A stretch of 16,182 nt of DNA from Actinomycetota bacterium (GTDB lineage: Bacteria; Zhuqueibacterota; Zhuqueibacteria; Residuimicrobiales; Krinioviventaceae): contig JAACEJ010000013.1 of assembly GCA_011682565.1 (NCBI GenBank), forward strand, positions 1-16,182. Direction: 5' to 3'. The notes under the pieces were generated by a model that was not told the origin of the DNA, did not search any database, and saw only the letters and a list, made by a program, of their open reading frames with translations. Each line of letters starts with the position of its first letter. Within the stretch, counting starts at the first letter, position 1. The position numbers and the translations under genes are program-made. This document shows, piece by piece, positions 7,307 to 14,560 of this stretch.

Positions 7307-7972
7307 CTACAAAGCAACTTTTAGCCAAAAATCCACTGCGTTCTTTCTGACGGTCATTGTGCCGACTTTGGAAAATGAATTGGTGATATCGAGATTAAAG
7401 TTCAATTCAAAACTGAGTTGGGTGTGAAGAATTTTTGCAGTTGTCATGCCGCCGCCCAGTATAAAACCAACACCAAAGTCATCAAAATTTTCCGCGACCC
7501 TGGATTCAACAGTTATTTTTGAAAATTCATATTTGCCGTTTTTTCTGAAAATGAGAAAATCGAATCTCGGGCCGGCAACGAAATAGGGGTTAATCGGAAG
7601 CTTTAAGGGCTGAATTTTCAAAAGAAAAGGGACTTCAAAATAATCCAGTTGCGATTTTGCTCTGACGCGTTGAATAAAGGAACCGTCAACGTCCGTTTCA
7701 ATTTGCTCCTGCACAAAACCTCTCTGCACATATTGCAATCGACCGAGCAGCGAAAAAACCGAGCGATCCATCCATTCGGCAAACAGACCAATCCCATAGC
7801 CTGCCCGGGGGAGAGCATAATCTGAAATCTCTTTTGATCTGATCCGGGTCGAATTGTAGCCAATCATTAATCCGGTTTTTTTCAACATTCCGGCCCCGGG
7901 TTCATTTGGCACGGCCAATGAAATCAAAACAAACAATAGTATAGCATGAAAGAATATACGCTTTTCTATCAT
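7307..7972 (-). CDS. Outer-membrane beta-barrel protein (PorT-like) in the salvage cluster
   Basis: This is a 221-residue protein read from the ATG at 7972, 17 bp after the CNT stop; a longer reading would run back into the CNT gene. Residues 1-28 (MIEKRIFFHAILLFVLIS...) look like a signal peptide. The rest has alternating amphipathic strands with Gly/aromatic turns (YALPRAGYGIGLFAEW, LLGRLQYVQRGFVQEQ, FEVPFLLKIQPLKLPINPYFVAGPR within 7.4-7.8 kb, FGVGFILGGG, LSFELNFNLDI), typical of the small outer-membrane barrel family seen in Bacteroidetes-related bacteria (PF13568-like). That family usually forms about eight strands and is not known for nucleoside passage. AAAGGG about 10 nt upstream may be the ribosome-binding site. 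The close spacing to the transporter suggests co-transcription; a role in nucleoside uptake is inference. Confidence 0.75.
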   Translation of the reverse strand: MIEKRIFFHAILLFVLISLAVPNEPGAGMLKKTGLMIGYNSTRIRSKEISDYALPRAGYGIGLFAEWMDRSVFSLLGRLQYVQRGFVQEQIETDVDGSFIQRVRAKSQLDYFEVPFLLKIQPLKLPINPYFVAGPRFDFLIFRKNGKYEFSKITVESRVAENFDDFGVGFILGGGMTTAKILHTQLSFELNFNLDITNSFSKVGTMTVRKNAVDFWLKVAL

Positions 7973-7989
7973 CTCAGTTCTGCCCTTTA

Positions 7990-9573
7990 TTACACTAATA
8001 TTCCCGCAATCGTCGCCGTCATCCACGATGCGAGAGCGCCGGCAAACATTGCGCGCAAAGCAATTTTCGAAAGGTCGGATCGCCGCTTGGGTGCCAGCGC
8101 ACCGATGCCGCCAATCTGAATACCAATGGATGCAAAGTTGGCAAATCCGCACAAAGCATACGTAGCGATAATGATGGAGCGGGGCGACAGGCTCGCAGCA
8201 CTGATTTGCTTCGCCAACTCGGCATAACCGACGAATTCATTTACCGCAATTTTAATCCCCAGCAAATTACCGACGTCCATGGCCTCTTTCCAGGGAACGC
8301 CCATCAAAAAAGCAAGCGGCGCAAAAATGGTTCCCAGCAGTGTTTTCAGGCTGCCGGGAAAGATGCCGCTATACTCGCCAGTGGCCTGATTCAAAACACC
8401 GCCAAGCAACCGACCGTCGATGATGTGATCAAAAAAACCGAAGATGACATCGACGAGACCGATGAGAGCAATGAACGCCAGCAGCATGGCGCCGACGTTT
8501 ACGGCCAGTTTGAGGCCGTCGGTAACGCCGCGTGTCGCCGCATCGAGCAGATTATCCGCGCGGCTCACGTCGGGAATTTCCACATCTCCCGCCGTTTTCG
8601 AGTGTTCTGTTTCCGGAAAAAATATCTTGGCCATGACCAACGCAGCGGGAGCGGACATAACGCTGGCAGCGATCAGATGCCCGGCATCGATACCCATGCG
8701 GATATAACCCGCCAGCACACCGCCGGCAATGGTCGCGAACCCTCCCACCATAATGGCATGCAATTCCGACCGGGTCATGTCGTCCAAAAACGGGCGAATG
8801 AGCAGCGGTGCCTCGGTCTGGCCGACAAATATATTGGAGGAACAGGACAGTGTTTCCGCGCCCGAAGTGCCCATTGTCCAGCGCATGAATCTTGCCATGA
8901 CTTGCACAACGGCCTGCATGACACCGAGATAATAAAGAATAGACATAACTGCTGAGAAAAATATAATTGTCGGCAAAACGGAAAAGGCAAACTGGAAACC
9001 GAATTTGTCAAAATATTCAGGTTTGGCAAGGTTGCCAAAAAGGAAGACACTGCCAAGATCGGTAAGTTTGAGGAATTTGTCTACTTTATCAGCCAGCGCG
9101 GCAAAAATGGCTTTGCCCAATATCTGGCGCTGGAATATAATGCCCAAGCTTGCAAACTGGGCAACAGCAAAAGAATAGCGAAGGAGTTGTGTTTTCCTGA
9201 AAGATAACAAGATAATAAAAATCAAAATTGCAGCCCAAAACAAATAGATGGCTGCACCAAATTTATCCAGAAGATAAGAAAATAAAGTCAGAGCAATGCC
9301 GGCCAGCAGAGCGATAAGAGAAGGCACGATCGTTTTATGCCACTCGGTTGCCGTCAGCAAGGTGTCCTCGAACAAAAAAAGCAAAATCAGAAATGCAAAA
9401 ACAAACATCCCGATCCAGGAAAGAATCGTCTGGCTCAGAATGATGATCGCAAAAAGCAATTGCAGGCCCAGCCCCCAAAGGATGACACGGGGTTTAATTG
9501 CTTTTTTGTTGTTCGATAAAAAATAACCAATTGCCAGGATGGCAATCATCCCGAAAATGCCCATAAATCGCAT
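7990..9573 (-). CDS. Concentrative nucleoside transporter (CNT/NupC family)
   Basis: An inner-membrane symporter that brings nucleosides in with Na+ or H+. The 527-residue length is greater than E. coli NupC (~400) because of an extra hydrophobic N-terminal part (~1-130). Core motifs are intact: SCSSNIFVGQTEAPLLIRPF (244-262, the first re-entrant hairpin with substrate-contacting Gln and Glu), GGFATIAGGVLAGY (277-290), AASVMSAPAALVMAKIFFPE (302-321), VNEFVGY (444-450) and CGFANFASIGIQIGGIGAL (475-493). The motif spelling is closer to Na+-coupled CNTs of vertebrates and Vibrio than to NupC, so sodium coupling is likely but not proven. GGAGG six bases before the ATG at 9573 supports the start; another ATG lies three codons in. 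The gene is 21 bp after tdk and 17 bp before the barrel gene, so an operon is very likely. Confidence 0.95.
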   Translation of the reverse strand: MRFMGIFGMIAILAIGYFLSNNKKAIKPRVILWGLGLQLLFAIIILSQTILSWIGMFVFAFLILLFLFEDTLLTATEWHKTIVPSLIALLAGIALTLFSYLLDKFGAAIYLFWAAILIFIILLSFRKTQLLRYSFAVAQFASLGIIFQRQILGKAIFAALADKVDKFLKLTDLGSVFLFGNLAKPEYFDKFGFQFAFSVLPTIIFFSAVMSILYYLGVMQAVVQVMARFMRWTMGTSGAETLSCSSNIFVGQTEAPLLIRPFLDDMTRSELHAIMVGGFATIAGGVLAGYIRMGIDAGHLIAASVMSAPAALVMAKIFFPETEHSKTAGDVEIPDVSRADNLLDAATRGVTDGLKLAVNVGAMLLAFIALIGLVDVIFGFFDHIIDGRLLGGVLNQATGEYSGIFPGSLKTLLGTIFAPLAFLMGVPWKEAMDVGNLLGIKIAVNEFVGYAELAKQISAASLSPRSIIIATYALCGFANFASIGIQIGGIGALAPKRRSDLSKIALRAMFAGALASWMTATIAGILV

Positions 9574-9594
9574 AAAACTCCTCCGGTTCCTTAG

Positions 9595-10164
9595 CTACTC
9601 ATCTTCTTCATAAACCTCATGGCAGAAACGACATCTGGCCTCGTACATGTCTCCGGCGCCGACAATCACCCGCTCCGATTGCCTGCTTAACCTTTGCGTG
9701 CGGTTCGCCGGATTGCCGCATTTCACACAAATCGCCAGCGTTTTGGTGATATATTCGGCGACAGCCAGGAGTTGCGGAATCGGCTCGAATGGCTTGCCGG
9801 TATAATCCTGATCCAGACCGGCAACGATAATGCGTTTACCACGATTTGCCAATTCCTGGCAAACATCGATGAGATCGAGGTCAAAAAACTGGCCTTCGTC
9901 AATGCCTATGACCTCAGCATCACCCGCTTTTTCCAATATTTCTTTTGCAAAAGACACCGGGATGGAAGGGATTCGCTGCGAGTTGTGGGATACAATGTGC
10001 CCCTTTGAATAGCGGTCGTCAATTTTGGGTTTGAAAATCGTTACCTTTAATTTGGCAATTTCAGCTCGCCGCAACCGGCGAATGAGTTCCTCGGTTTTGC
10101 CGCTGAACATGCTGCCACAAATCACTTCAATCCAACCCGTATCTTTGGGTACGATACTGAGCAT
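9595..10164 (-). CDS. tdk: Thymidine kinase (type II)
   Basis: Phosphorylates thymidine (and deoxyuridine) with ATP in pyrimidine salvage. The 189-residue length suits the bacterial type II family. Visible landmarks are the P-loop GSMFSGKT (17-24), the catalytic IGIDEGQFF (~87-94, Glu90 as general base), GLDQDYTGKPFEP, and the structural zinc site CVKCG plus CRFC near the C-terminus. The ATG at 10164 is preferred because GGAGA lies seven bases upstream; the in-frame TTG one codon earlier would be too close. It is 21 bp upstream of the CNT transporter gene. Confidence 0.95.
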   Translation of the reverse strand: MLSIVPKDTGWIEVICGSMFSGKTEELIRRLRRAEIAKLKVTIFKPKIDDRYSKGHIVSHNSQRIPSIPVSFAKEILEKAGDAEVIGIDEGQFFDLDLIDVCQELANRGKRIIVAGLDQDYTGKPFEPIPQLLAVAEYITKTLAICVKCGNPANRTQRLSRQSERVIVGAGDMYEARCRFCHEVYEEDE

Positions 10165-10199
10165 CAATAATTCTCCATGAAAGTTATTTTTATTTTAAA

Positions 10200-10415
10200 T
10201 TATCTGCGAAAAAGCCATAGAATAAAGGAGAAAAGCAAAGACAAAATGATACCGGTAGCAATGGGAAAATAGACGGTCGTGTTTCCTTTTCGGTAAACGA
10301 TATCACCGGGAAGCCGGAACAAATGCAATCCAATACGATCGGATAGGATAAGAATTACACCCACCAGGATAATGAACAATCCAACGATGATGACAAATTT
10401 GCCGATATTTTCCAT
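10200..10415 (-). CDS. DUF2905 small membrane protein
   Basis: A 71-residue protein with two hydrophobic segments (about 5-25 and 49-69) and the central motif HLFRLPGDIVYRKGNTTVYFPI, which is the DUF2905 signature (RLPGDI). No function is known for the family. It begins 11 bp after the uridine kinase stop and ends 32 bp before tdk, so it must be co-transcribed with nucleoside kinases. There is no strong Shine-Dalgarno before the ATG at 10415. Confidence 0.87.
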   Translation of the reverse strand: MENIGKFVIIVGLFIILVGVILILSDRIGLHLFRLPGDIVYRKGNTTVYFPIATGIILSLLFSFILWLFRR

Positions 10416-10426
10416 AATATTTCAGT

Positions 10427-11053
10427 TCACAACTCTTTTATTTCATGAAGCACGTACTGCAACGATGCGTTCATGCTTCCCTGCCCGACAATGACGACAT
10501 CAGCAACCTTTTTGCCGGGTAAAACAAATTCCAAAAACATTGGCCTTACAGTTTTTAAATACTGGTTGATCACCGAATCGACCGTGCGCCCGCGAACCGT
10601 GGTGTCCCGCTGCAATCTGCGAATAAAACAAATGTCCATCGGAGTGTCAATATAAATTTTATAATCGAGAATGGAGTGCAAAGCCTTGACAGCATATATT
10701 AAAATACCATCGAGAAGAACAATGTCGGCAGGGCCAACCGGCACCCATTCTTTTTCCCGGTTGTGAACTGCAAAATCGTAAAGTGGATGAAGAATGGACT
10801 TTTTTTGCTTCAAAGCCTTCAAGTGCTCTATGAGGAGATCGAAATCAATCGCATCCGGATGATCATAGTTAATATGTTCGCGATCTTGAAGTGTGGTATC
10901 GGATCGTTCTTCATAATAAAAATCCTGGGATAACACCAACACTCTCTTATCAGACAACGTTTCCCTTATTTTATCTGCGAAGAAACTTTTCCCGGAACCA
11001 GATGCGCCGGCAATTCCAACAATGATGACTTTTTCATGCTTTTTAGTGTTCAT
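10427..11053 (-). CDS. udk: Uridine kinase
   Basis: Phosphorylates uridine and cytidine to UMP and CMP. From the ATG at 11053 the protein has 208 residues, near E. coli Udk (213). The P-loop is GIAGASGSGKS (13-23), followed by the uridine-binding LSQDFYYEE (41-49), INYDHPDAIDFDLL (61-74), LLDGILIY and the lid-region RRLQRDTTVRGR. An in-frame ATG at 11071 would add MRAFCR and lengthen the overlap with cdd; 11053 fits the family N-terminus better, with GAGGG about 12 bases upstream. It overlaps the end of cdd by 11 bp, pointing to translational coupling. Confidence 0.94.
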   Translation of the reverse strand: MNTKKHEKVIIVGIAGASGSGKSFFADKIRETLSDKRVLVLSQDFYYEERSDTTLQDREHINYDHPDAIDFDLLIEHLKALKQKKSILHPLYDFAVHNREKEWVPVGPADIVLLDGILIYAVKALHSILDYKIYIDTPMDICFIRRLQRDTTVRGRTVDSVINQYLKTVRPMFLEFVLPGKKVADVVIVGQGSMNASLQYVLHEIKEL

Positions 11054-11444
11054 GCGGCAAAAAGCCCTCATCGAAAGCTTCCGGTAATAATTCGGATACT
11101 TTGATCACTTTGGAATCATTTTCATCAATGGTTAAAATGACGTCGATGTTGCCGGCGAGGTCCCACAGCACCTGTCGGCATGCACCGCATGGAGGACAAA
11201 GCTGCCGTTTTTTTGTGGTTATGGCAATGGCATTAAATTGGGTCTCCCCTTCTGAAATCGCCTTAAAGAGCGCAACCCTCTCCGCGCACATCGTCAAACT
11301 ATAGGAACTTGACTCAATGTTGCAGCCCGTATAAATTTTCCCGGCTTTTGTTACCAGTGCCGCCCCAACAGGAAAATGCGAATAGGGTACGCGGGCTTTG
11401 CGAGTTGCTGCGAGCGCGCGTTCGATCAAAGTTTCTCTGTCCAT
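11043..11444 (-). CDS. cdd: Cytidine deaminase
   Basis: Hydrolyses cytidine and deoxycytidine to uridine and deoxyuridine. The 133 residues fit the short homotetrameric class (Bacillus Cdd ~136). Substrate-contact motif FPVGAAL (24-30) and CNIESSSY (41-48) are present. Zinc and catalysis: TMCAERVAL (Cys53, Glu55) and CPPCGACRQVL (Cys86, Cys89). The ATG at 11444 is chosen because GGAGGG lies six bases upstream; an in-frame TTG two codons earlier would touch that site. It is the first gene of the salvage run, overlapping udk by 11 bp. A terminator-like hairpin ends only about 22 bp upstream of its start. Confidence 0.95.
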   Translation of the reverse strand: MDRETLIERALAATRKARVPYSHFPVGAALVTKAGKIYTGCNIESSSYSLTMCAERVALFKAISEGETQFNAIAITTKKRQLCPPCGACRQVLWDLAGNIDVILTIDENDSKVIKVSELLPEAFDEGFLPHEH

Positions 11445-11466
11445 GAGCAACCCTCCGTTTCAAGAT

Positions 11467-11497
11467 AAAAAAATCCGAAGCCTCAAGACTTCGGATT
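11467..11497 (-). terminator. Rho-independent terminator-like hairpin between ssb and cdd
   Basis: AATCCGAAG (11472-11480) and CTTCGGATT (11489-11497) form a perfect 9-bp stem with an 8-nt loop. On the minus strand the stem is followed by seven T's (complement of the A-run 11467-11473). It fits termination of ssb transcription, but it also lies directly in front of the cdd ribosome-binding site (about 11451-11456), so any transcript entering cdd from upstream must pass it. Confidence 0.82.
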
Positions 11498-11541
11498 GGC
11501 ATTCCACTACATTCCGCGTGAATGAACGAAAAAGATGATTG

Positions 11542-11994
11542 TTAGAATGGTAAATCATCACCCTGTTCGGCATTTGATCCCGAAAATTCTGCGGGTGGTT
11601 CCGGTGGTTCAGGAGTCGAAGTGTTTGATACGGCTTCGCGGTCACCCTTGCTCGTTAAAAACTGCATATTGGCTACCTGAACTTCCGTAATGTATCTTTT
11701 CTGACCGCTGTCCTTGTCGTCCCACGATCTTGTCATCAGTTTTCCTTCAACGTAAATCCGATCTCCCTTTTTTGCATACTGTGACAACACTTCTGCCTGT
11801 TTCCGCCAAAAAACAAGCCGATGCCATTCCGTCTTGCCCTGCGAATTTCCATCCTGATCTTTCCAACTCGTATCCGTTGCAATGCTGACATTTACCACCG
11901 CTGCTCCGGCCGGTGTATATTTCAGTTCCGGATCCTGTCCCAATCGGCCGATGAGCATCACTTTGTTCAACGTACCTTTGCTGTCATACGCCAT
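11542..11994 (-). CDS. ssb: Single-stranded DNA-binding protein
   Basis: Coats single-stranded DNA during replication, repair and recombination. 150 residues: an OB fold in ~1-115 (LNKVMLIGRLGQDPELKYTP, TEWHRLVFWRKQAEVLSQYAKKGDRIYVEGKL), a Pro/Glu/Ser-rich flexible linker, and the acidic C-terminal tip GDDLPF used by SSB to dock partner proteins. GGGGG seven bases or less before the ATG at 11994 supports the start. It has its own promoter (12050-12078) and a terminator-like hairpin 45 bp after the stop. Nothing suggests it is a phage or plasmid paralogue. Confidence 0.96.
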   Translation of the reverse strand: MAYDSKGTLNKVMLIGRLGQDPELKYTPAGAAVVNVSIATDTSWKDQDGNSQGKTEWHRLVFWRKQAEVLSQYAKKGDRIYVEGKLMTRSWDDKDSGQKRYITEVQVANMQFLTSKGDREAVSNTSTPEPPEPPAEFSGSNAEQGDDLPF

Positions 11995-12049
11995 AAAACC
12001 CCCTTCTTTTTGGGTAGGTTTTTGATTGATTGTGAATTAACATATGGAA

Positions 12050-12078
12050 ATCATAGTAATAATTTGTGAAATAGTCAA
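12050..12078 (-). promoter_or_regulatory. Sigma70-type promoter for ssb
   Basis: On the minus strand TTGACT (12078-12073), a 17-bp spacer and TATGAT (12055-12050) make a near-consensus -35/-10 pair. The transcript would start near 12043, giving a leader of about 50 nt before ssb. It is the clearest promoter in the window and lies in the 91-bp gap after the NHL lipoprotein gene. Confidence 0.68.
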
Positions 12079-12085
12079 GAAAATT

Positions 12086-13324
12086 TTACGGTTGATTTTC
12101 TTTATCGGGGATATCCGACTCGGACACAGAATATTGAAAACGCCGGATACGATTTTCGCCGCTTTCGACAACGTAAACGATATTATCATCAACCATGATG
12201 CCACGGGCATCATTAAATTCTTCAATTGCCAGCCCTCTTTTACCCAGACTCATCACCTGACCTGCCTTAGCGCCGGTATTGGCAAACTTGGATACCGTTT
12301 TCGCTTGCGTATCAATAACAAAAATATTTTCCAGCCCATCCAGGGCAATGTCTGTCGGCATCATAAATCTATCGAGATCCATAATAGCATCCTGGTAGAG
12401 AACGTAAACCGGCTTGAAATTTTTTCCATCCAGTTTTTGCACACGAAAATTCCCGCCGAGCTGGGTAAAATAAATATCGCCCTCTTTATCCGTTGTAATT
12501 CCCCAGGGATCGTCAACTGTGCCCGCACCGGAACCAAAAGTTGCAATGTCTTGTGTCTTTATCCCGGTATATTGAAACAGAGATGCGCCATAATTCGTTT
12601 TGACAACAACTTGAGGAATCAGAGTAATCTCGCTTATTTTATCATAGGCCGATTCCGTAACATAAATGATGCCGGATCCAAACGGACCTGCGGCAACACC
12701 ATTCAGTTGTGCGCCATTCCCGGCAACGTAGATTGGATAAATCTTCCGGACTTTGTTCACCAGAGACGGGTCTTTGTGAAAAACAAAATACCTGAAATCC
12801 AATTGGGGTTGGCCGGATTGAATCAGTTGCAAATATTTTTTGAAATTGAGCAAAACCGTATCGCTTTTAGCGGGATCAAAAAACACCGCTTCATCTGCAA
12901 TCGAATCAATTTCAGTATAATTTAAGAACTGATTCCAGCAATAAAGCGTATCGCTTCCGTTAGCGATCAGCAGATTTAATTTACTGTCAATGGCAACGCC
13001 ATAAGGATGGGGGATGCCTGTGATTGAACCCAGTCCGCTGGATGTCAGAATATTTCCGGCTTTTGACAGAGCGACCACGCGATCATTACCTTTATCCGCA
13101 ACAAAAATAATCCCGTCGGGACCGATAGTAATATCCTCCGGATGGGAAAATTGATAGCCCAGATTTTGCGCATTCCAGACCGGCGAAAGTTCGACATAGT
13201 TCGTATCATTGGCGCCAAAGGATGCATTCTGCACACGCGGCACCGGCAGAGGCAGCTTGTCCTGATTGCATCCTGCGGCAACAAACAAAACCGAGGAAAT
13301 AAAAACAATACTAAATTTTTTCAA
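12086..13324 (-). CDS. NHL-type six-bladed beta-propeller lipoprotein
   Basis: 412 residues. The N-terminus MKKFSIVFISSVLFVAAGC has a lipobox with Cys19, so the mature protein is a lipoprotein. Six NHL/SMP-30-like blades can be counted: HPEDITIGPDGIIFVADKG, HPYGVAIDSKLNLLIANG, NGVAAGPFGSGIIYVTES, DPWGITTDKEGDIYFTQL, MPTDIALDGLENIFVID and DARGIMVDDNIVYVVESG. Such propellers usually bind ligands or partner proteins; no catalytic motif is evident. The start is TTG at 13324, sharing four bases (TTGA) with the PorV-family stop, which indicates translational coupling. It probably works with that barrel at the outer membrane. Function unknown. Confidence 0.86.
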   Translation of the reverse strand: MKKFSIVFISSVLFVAAGCNQDKLPLPVPRVQNASFGANDTNYVELSPVWNAQNLGYQFSHPEDITIGPDGIIFVADKGNDRVVALSKAGNILTSSGLGSITGIPHPYGVAIDSKLNLLIANGSDTLYCWNQFLNYTEIDSIADEAVFFDPAKSDTVLLNFKKYLQLIQSGQPQLDFRYFVFHKDPSLVNKVRKIYPIYVAGNGAQLNGVAAGPFGSGIIYVTESAYDKISEITLIPQVVVKTNYGASLFQYTGIKTQDIATFGSGAGTVDDPWGITTDKEGDIYFTQLGGNFRVQKLDGKNFKPVYVLYQDAIMDLDRFMMPTDIALDGLENIFVIDTQAKTVSKFANTGAKAGQVMSLGKRGLAIEEFNDARGIMVDDNIVYVVESGENRIRRFQYSVSESDIPDKENQP

Positions 13325-14307
13325 AATTCAAATCCAAATGTAAATTGCTGTGTCATGGACAAATGATTAAAATCGGCGTAAGAATAATCCAGTTTCAATA
13401 TTTTTCCATACAAGCTTATTTTTGCACCGCCGCCGAATGTCCATTTGTTCTCGTCCATATTGGAAAGATAGCCGCCGCGCAGAGCGAACATTCCGCGGTA
13501 ACGATATTCGCTTCCGATGACAAAATTCTCCTGGTCGTCCATCGGGTGATTCATTTGCATTGCAGCAGTGAAAACATGGTGGCCGCTATGATAAACATCC
13601 ATCGCGACACCGAGAGTGAAAATTGTCGGCGGGGAAAAAGACTCGTAATTTGATTTCGTTTCGCCGCTCGCTTGTCTGCGTGTATACGTTCCGCCGGGGC
13701 GAAGGTCGGTACCAAAATTACGCATCGACGCCGCAATCCGCAATGTTTTATAGCCCGTCCAATAATACGTGCCCAGATCAAACATCATTCCGTCCATCAC
13801 CAGGTCGGCCAAATCCTCGCGGACATATTTCAATGTAATTCCGAATGAAAAACGATCCGTCATTTTGATCGAAGTGGTAATACCGGAAACCATATCATTG
13901 TAGCTGAAATATTCGCCGTTACCGTACGGATGATATTCCGTTGTAACCGGCATATCGGCCAGATGCAAATAGCCGACAAAGGCACCGACAGCGAGATAGT
14001 CGGTCCATTGATGGACATATCCCAGGTATTCGTAATTCACGTCCACCAGCCAGTCGAGATGAGAAACGACCAGTTCGTTTTTGCCGATCTGAACAAGGCC
14101 GGCCGGATTCCACATCATGGCTGTGCCGTCATTGGCCACAGCGACATAAGCACCACCCATGGACACAGCACGTGCACCGACGCCGATCTTGAGGAATGTT
14201 ACCGCCGCAGTCCCTGCCCGTTGTTCGCCCAGCTTTGGTAAAAGACCCTGGCCGTATGCCATGCAGGCAGTGAACAGAAATAGAATTGTTAAAACTCTTT
14301 TAAGCAA
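13321..14307 (-). CDS. PorV/PorQ-family outer-membrane protein
   Basis: 328 residues with a signal peptide (LKRVLTILFLFTACMAYG) and the family hallmark near the N-terminus: AAVTFLKIGVGARAVSMGG, AYVAVANDGTAMMWNPAGL (FadL/PorV-like). The rest alternates amphipathic strands and ends FTFGFEF, a terminal aromatic typical of outer-membrane barrels. In Bacteroidetes PorV shuttles type IX secretion cargo, but relatives are widespread in FCB bacteria without proven secretion roles and no other type IX gene is seen here. No in-frame ATG lies upstream; TTG at 14307 with AAAGGT about seven bases before is the best start. It is coupled to the NHL lipoprotein gene. Confidence 0.88.
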   Translation of the reverse strand: MLKRVLTILFLFTACMAYGQGLLPKLGEQRAGTAAVTFLKIGVGARAVSMGGAYVAVANDGTAMMWNPAGLVQIGKNELVVSHLDWLVDVNYEYLGYVHQWTDYLAVGAFVGYLHLADMPVTTEYHPYGNGEYFSYNDMVSGITTSIKMTDRFSFGITLKYVREDLADLVMDGMMFDLGTYYWTGYKTLRIAASMRNFGTDLRPGGTYTRRQASGETKSNYESFSPPTIFTLGVAMDVYHSGHHVFTAAMQMNHPMDDQENFVIGSEYRYRGMFALRGGYLSNMDENKWTFGGGAKISLYGKILKLDYSYADFNHLSMTQQFTFGFEF

Positions 14308-14365
14308 TCGTATGACCTTTAGAGTAAAATATTGGTTATGGGTAATCCAAGTATTTCATAAAACC

Positions 14366-14399
14366 GGAGGCTATGCATCGCATAAAGGCGATGCACTCC
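14366..14399. repeat. ATAAAG-loop hairpin repeat, copy 2
   Basis: TGCATCGC (14374-14381), loop ATAAAG (14382-14387) and GCGATGCA (14388-14395) form a perfect 8-bp stem, flanked by GGAG (14366-14369) and CTCC (14396-14399), which can extend it with a 4-nt bulge. The loop and the following GCACTCCAATT match the copy at 4432-4457. It lies upstream of the PorV-family gene, next to the accessory region boundary. Confidence 0.6.
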
Positions 14400-14410
14400 A
14401 ATTTTGCTAC

Positions 14411-14531
14411 ATAACAGCTTCACCAACCTGGCGTTTTCAGCCCTGGCGCGGCTTCGCTCGTAACCAATTTTGAAAAATCGCGCCGCTTACCCTCGGGTGA
14501 AGCCCGGCCCGGTGCAAGACGGGTTAGTTGC
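14411..14531 (-). other. Possible degenerate attC-like palindrome
   Basis: GCTTCACC (14417-14424) and GGTGAAGC (14496-14503) are perfect 8-bp reverse complements, flanked by ATAAC (14411-14415) and GTTAGTTGC (14523-14531), which resemble integron R boxes. Read on the minus strand it begins about 30 bp after the end of the mazF remnant, the place a cassette attC would take. The spacer on one side (about 19 nt) is too long and on the other too short (1 nt), and the R boxes are only partly complementary. The interior also holds GC-rich inverted words (GGCGCG/CGCGCC). Weak on its own; its position makes it worth recording. Confidence 0.35.
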
Positions 14532-14560
14532 CATCCCTTCCTTAACATTATCGCTTCAAA

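Noticed and set aside
7973..8152. Longer N-terminal reading of the outer-membrane barrel gene
   Set aside because: It would overlap the end of the CNT gene by 163 bp and lose the signal peptide; the ATG at 7972 gives a proper signal peptide.
8206..8955. 249-codon open frame on the plus strand
   Set aside because: Antisense to the CNT transporter core motifs; composition (many His, Gln, Arg) is typical of a reverse-frame shadow.
12044..12925. 293-codon open frame on the plus strand
   Set aside because: Antisense to the NHL lipoprotein, whose six blades are clear; it also runs through the ssb promoter region.
14401..14535. Structured RNA gene or group II intron fragment
   Set aside because: The GC-rich stretch looked RNA-like, but no recognisable tRNA, rRNA or intron domain could be built; an attC-like or repeat origin fits better.
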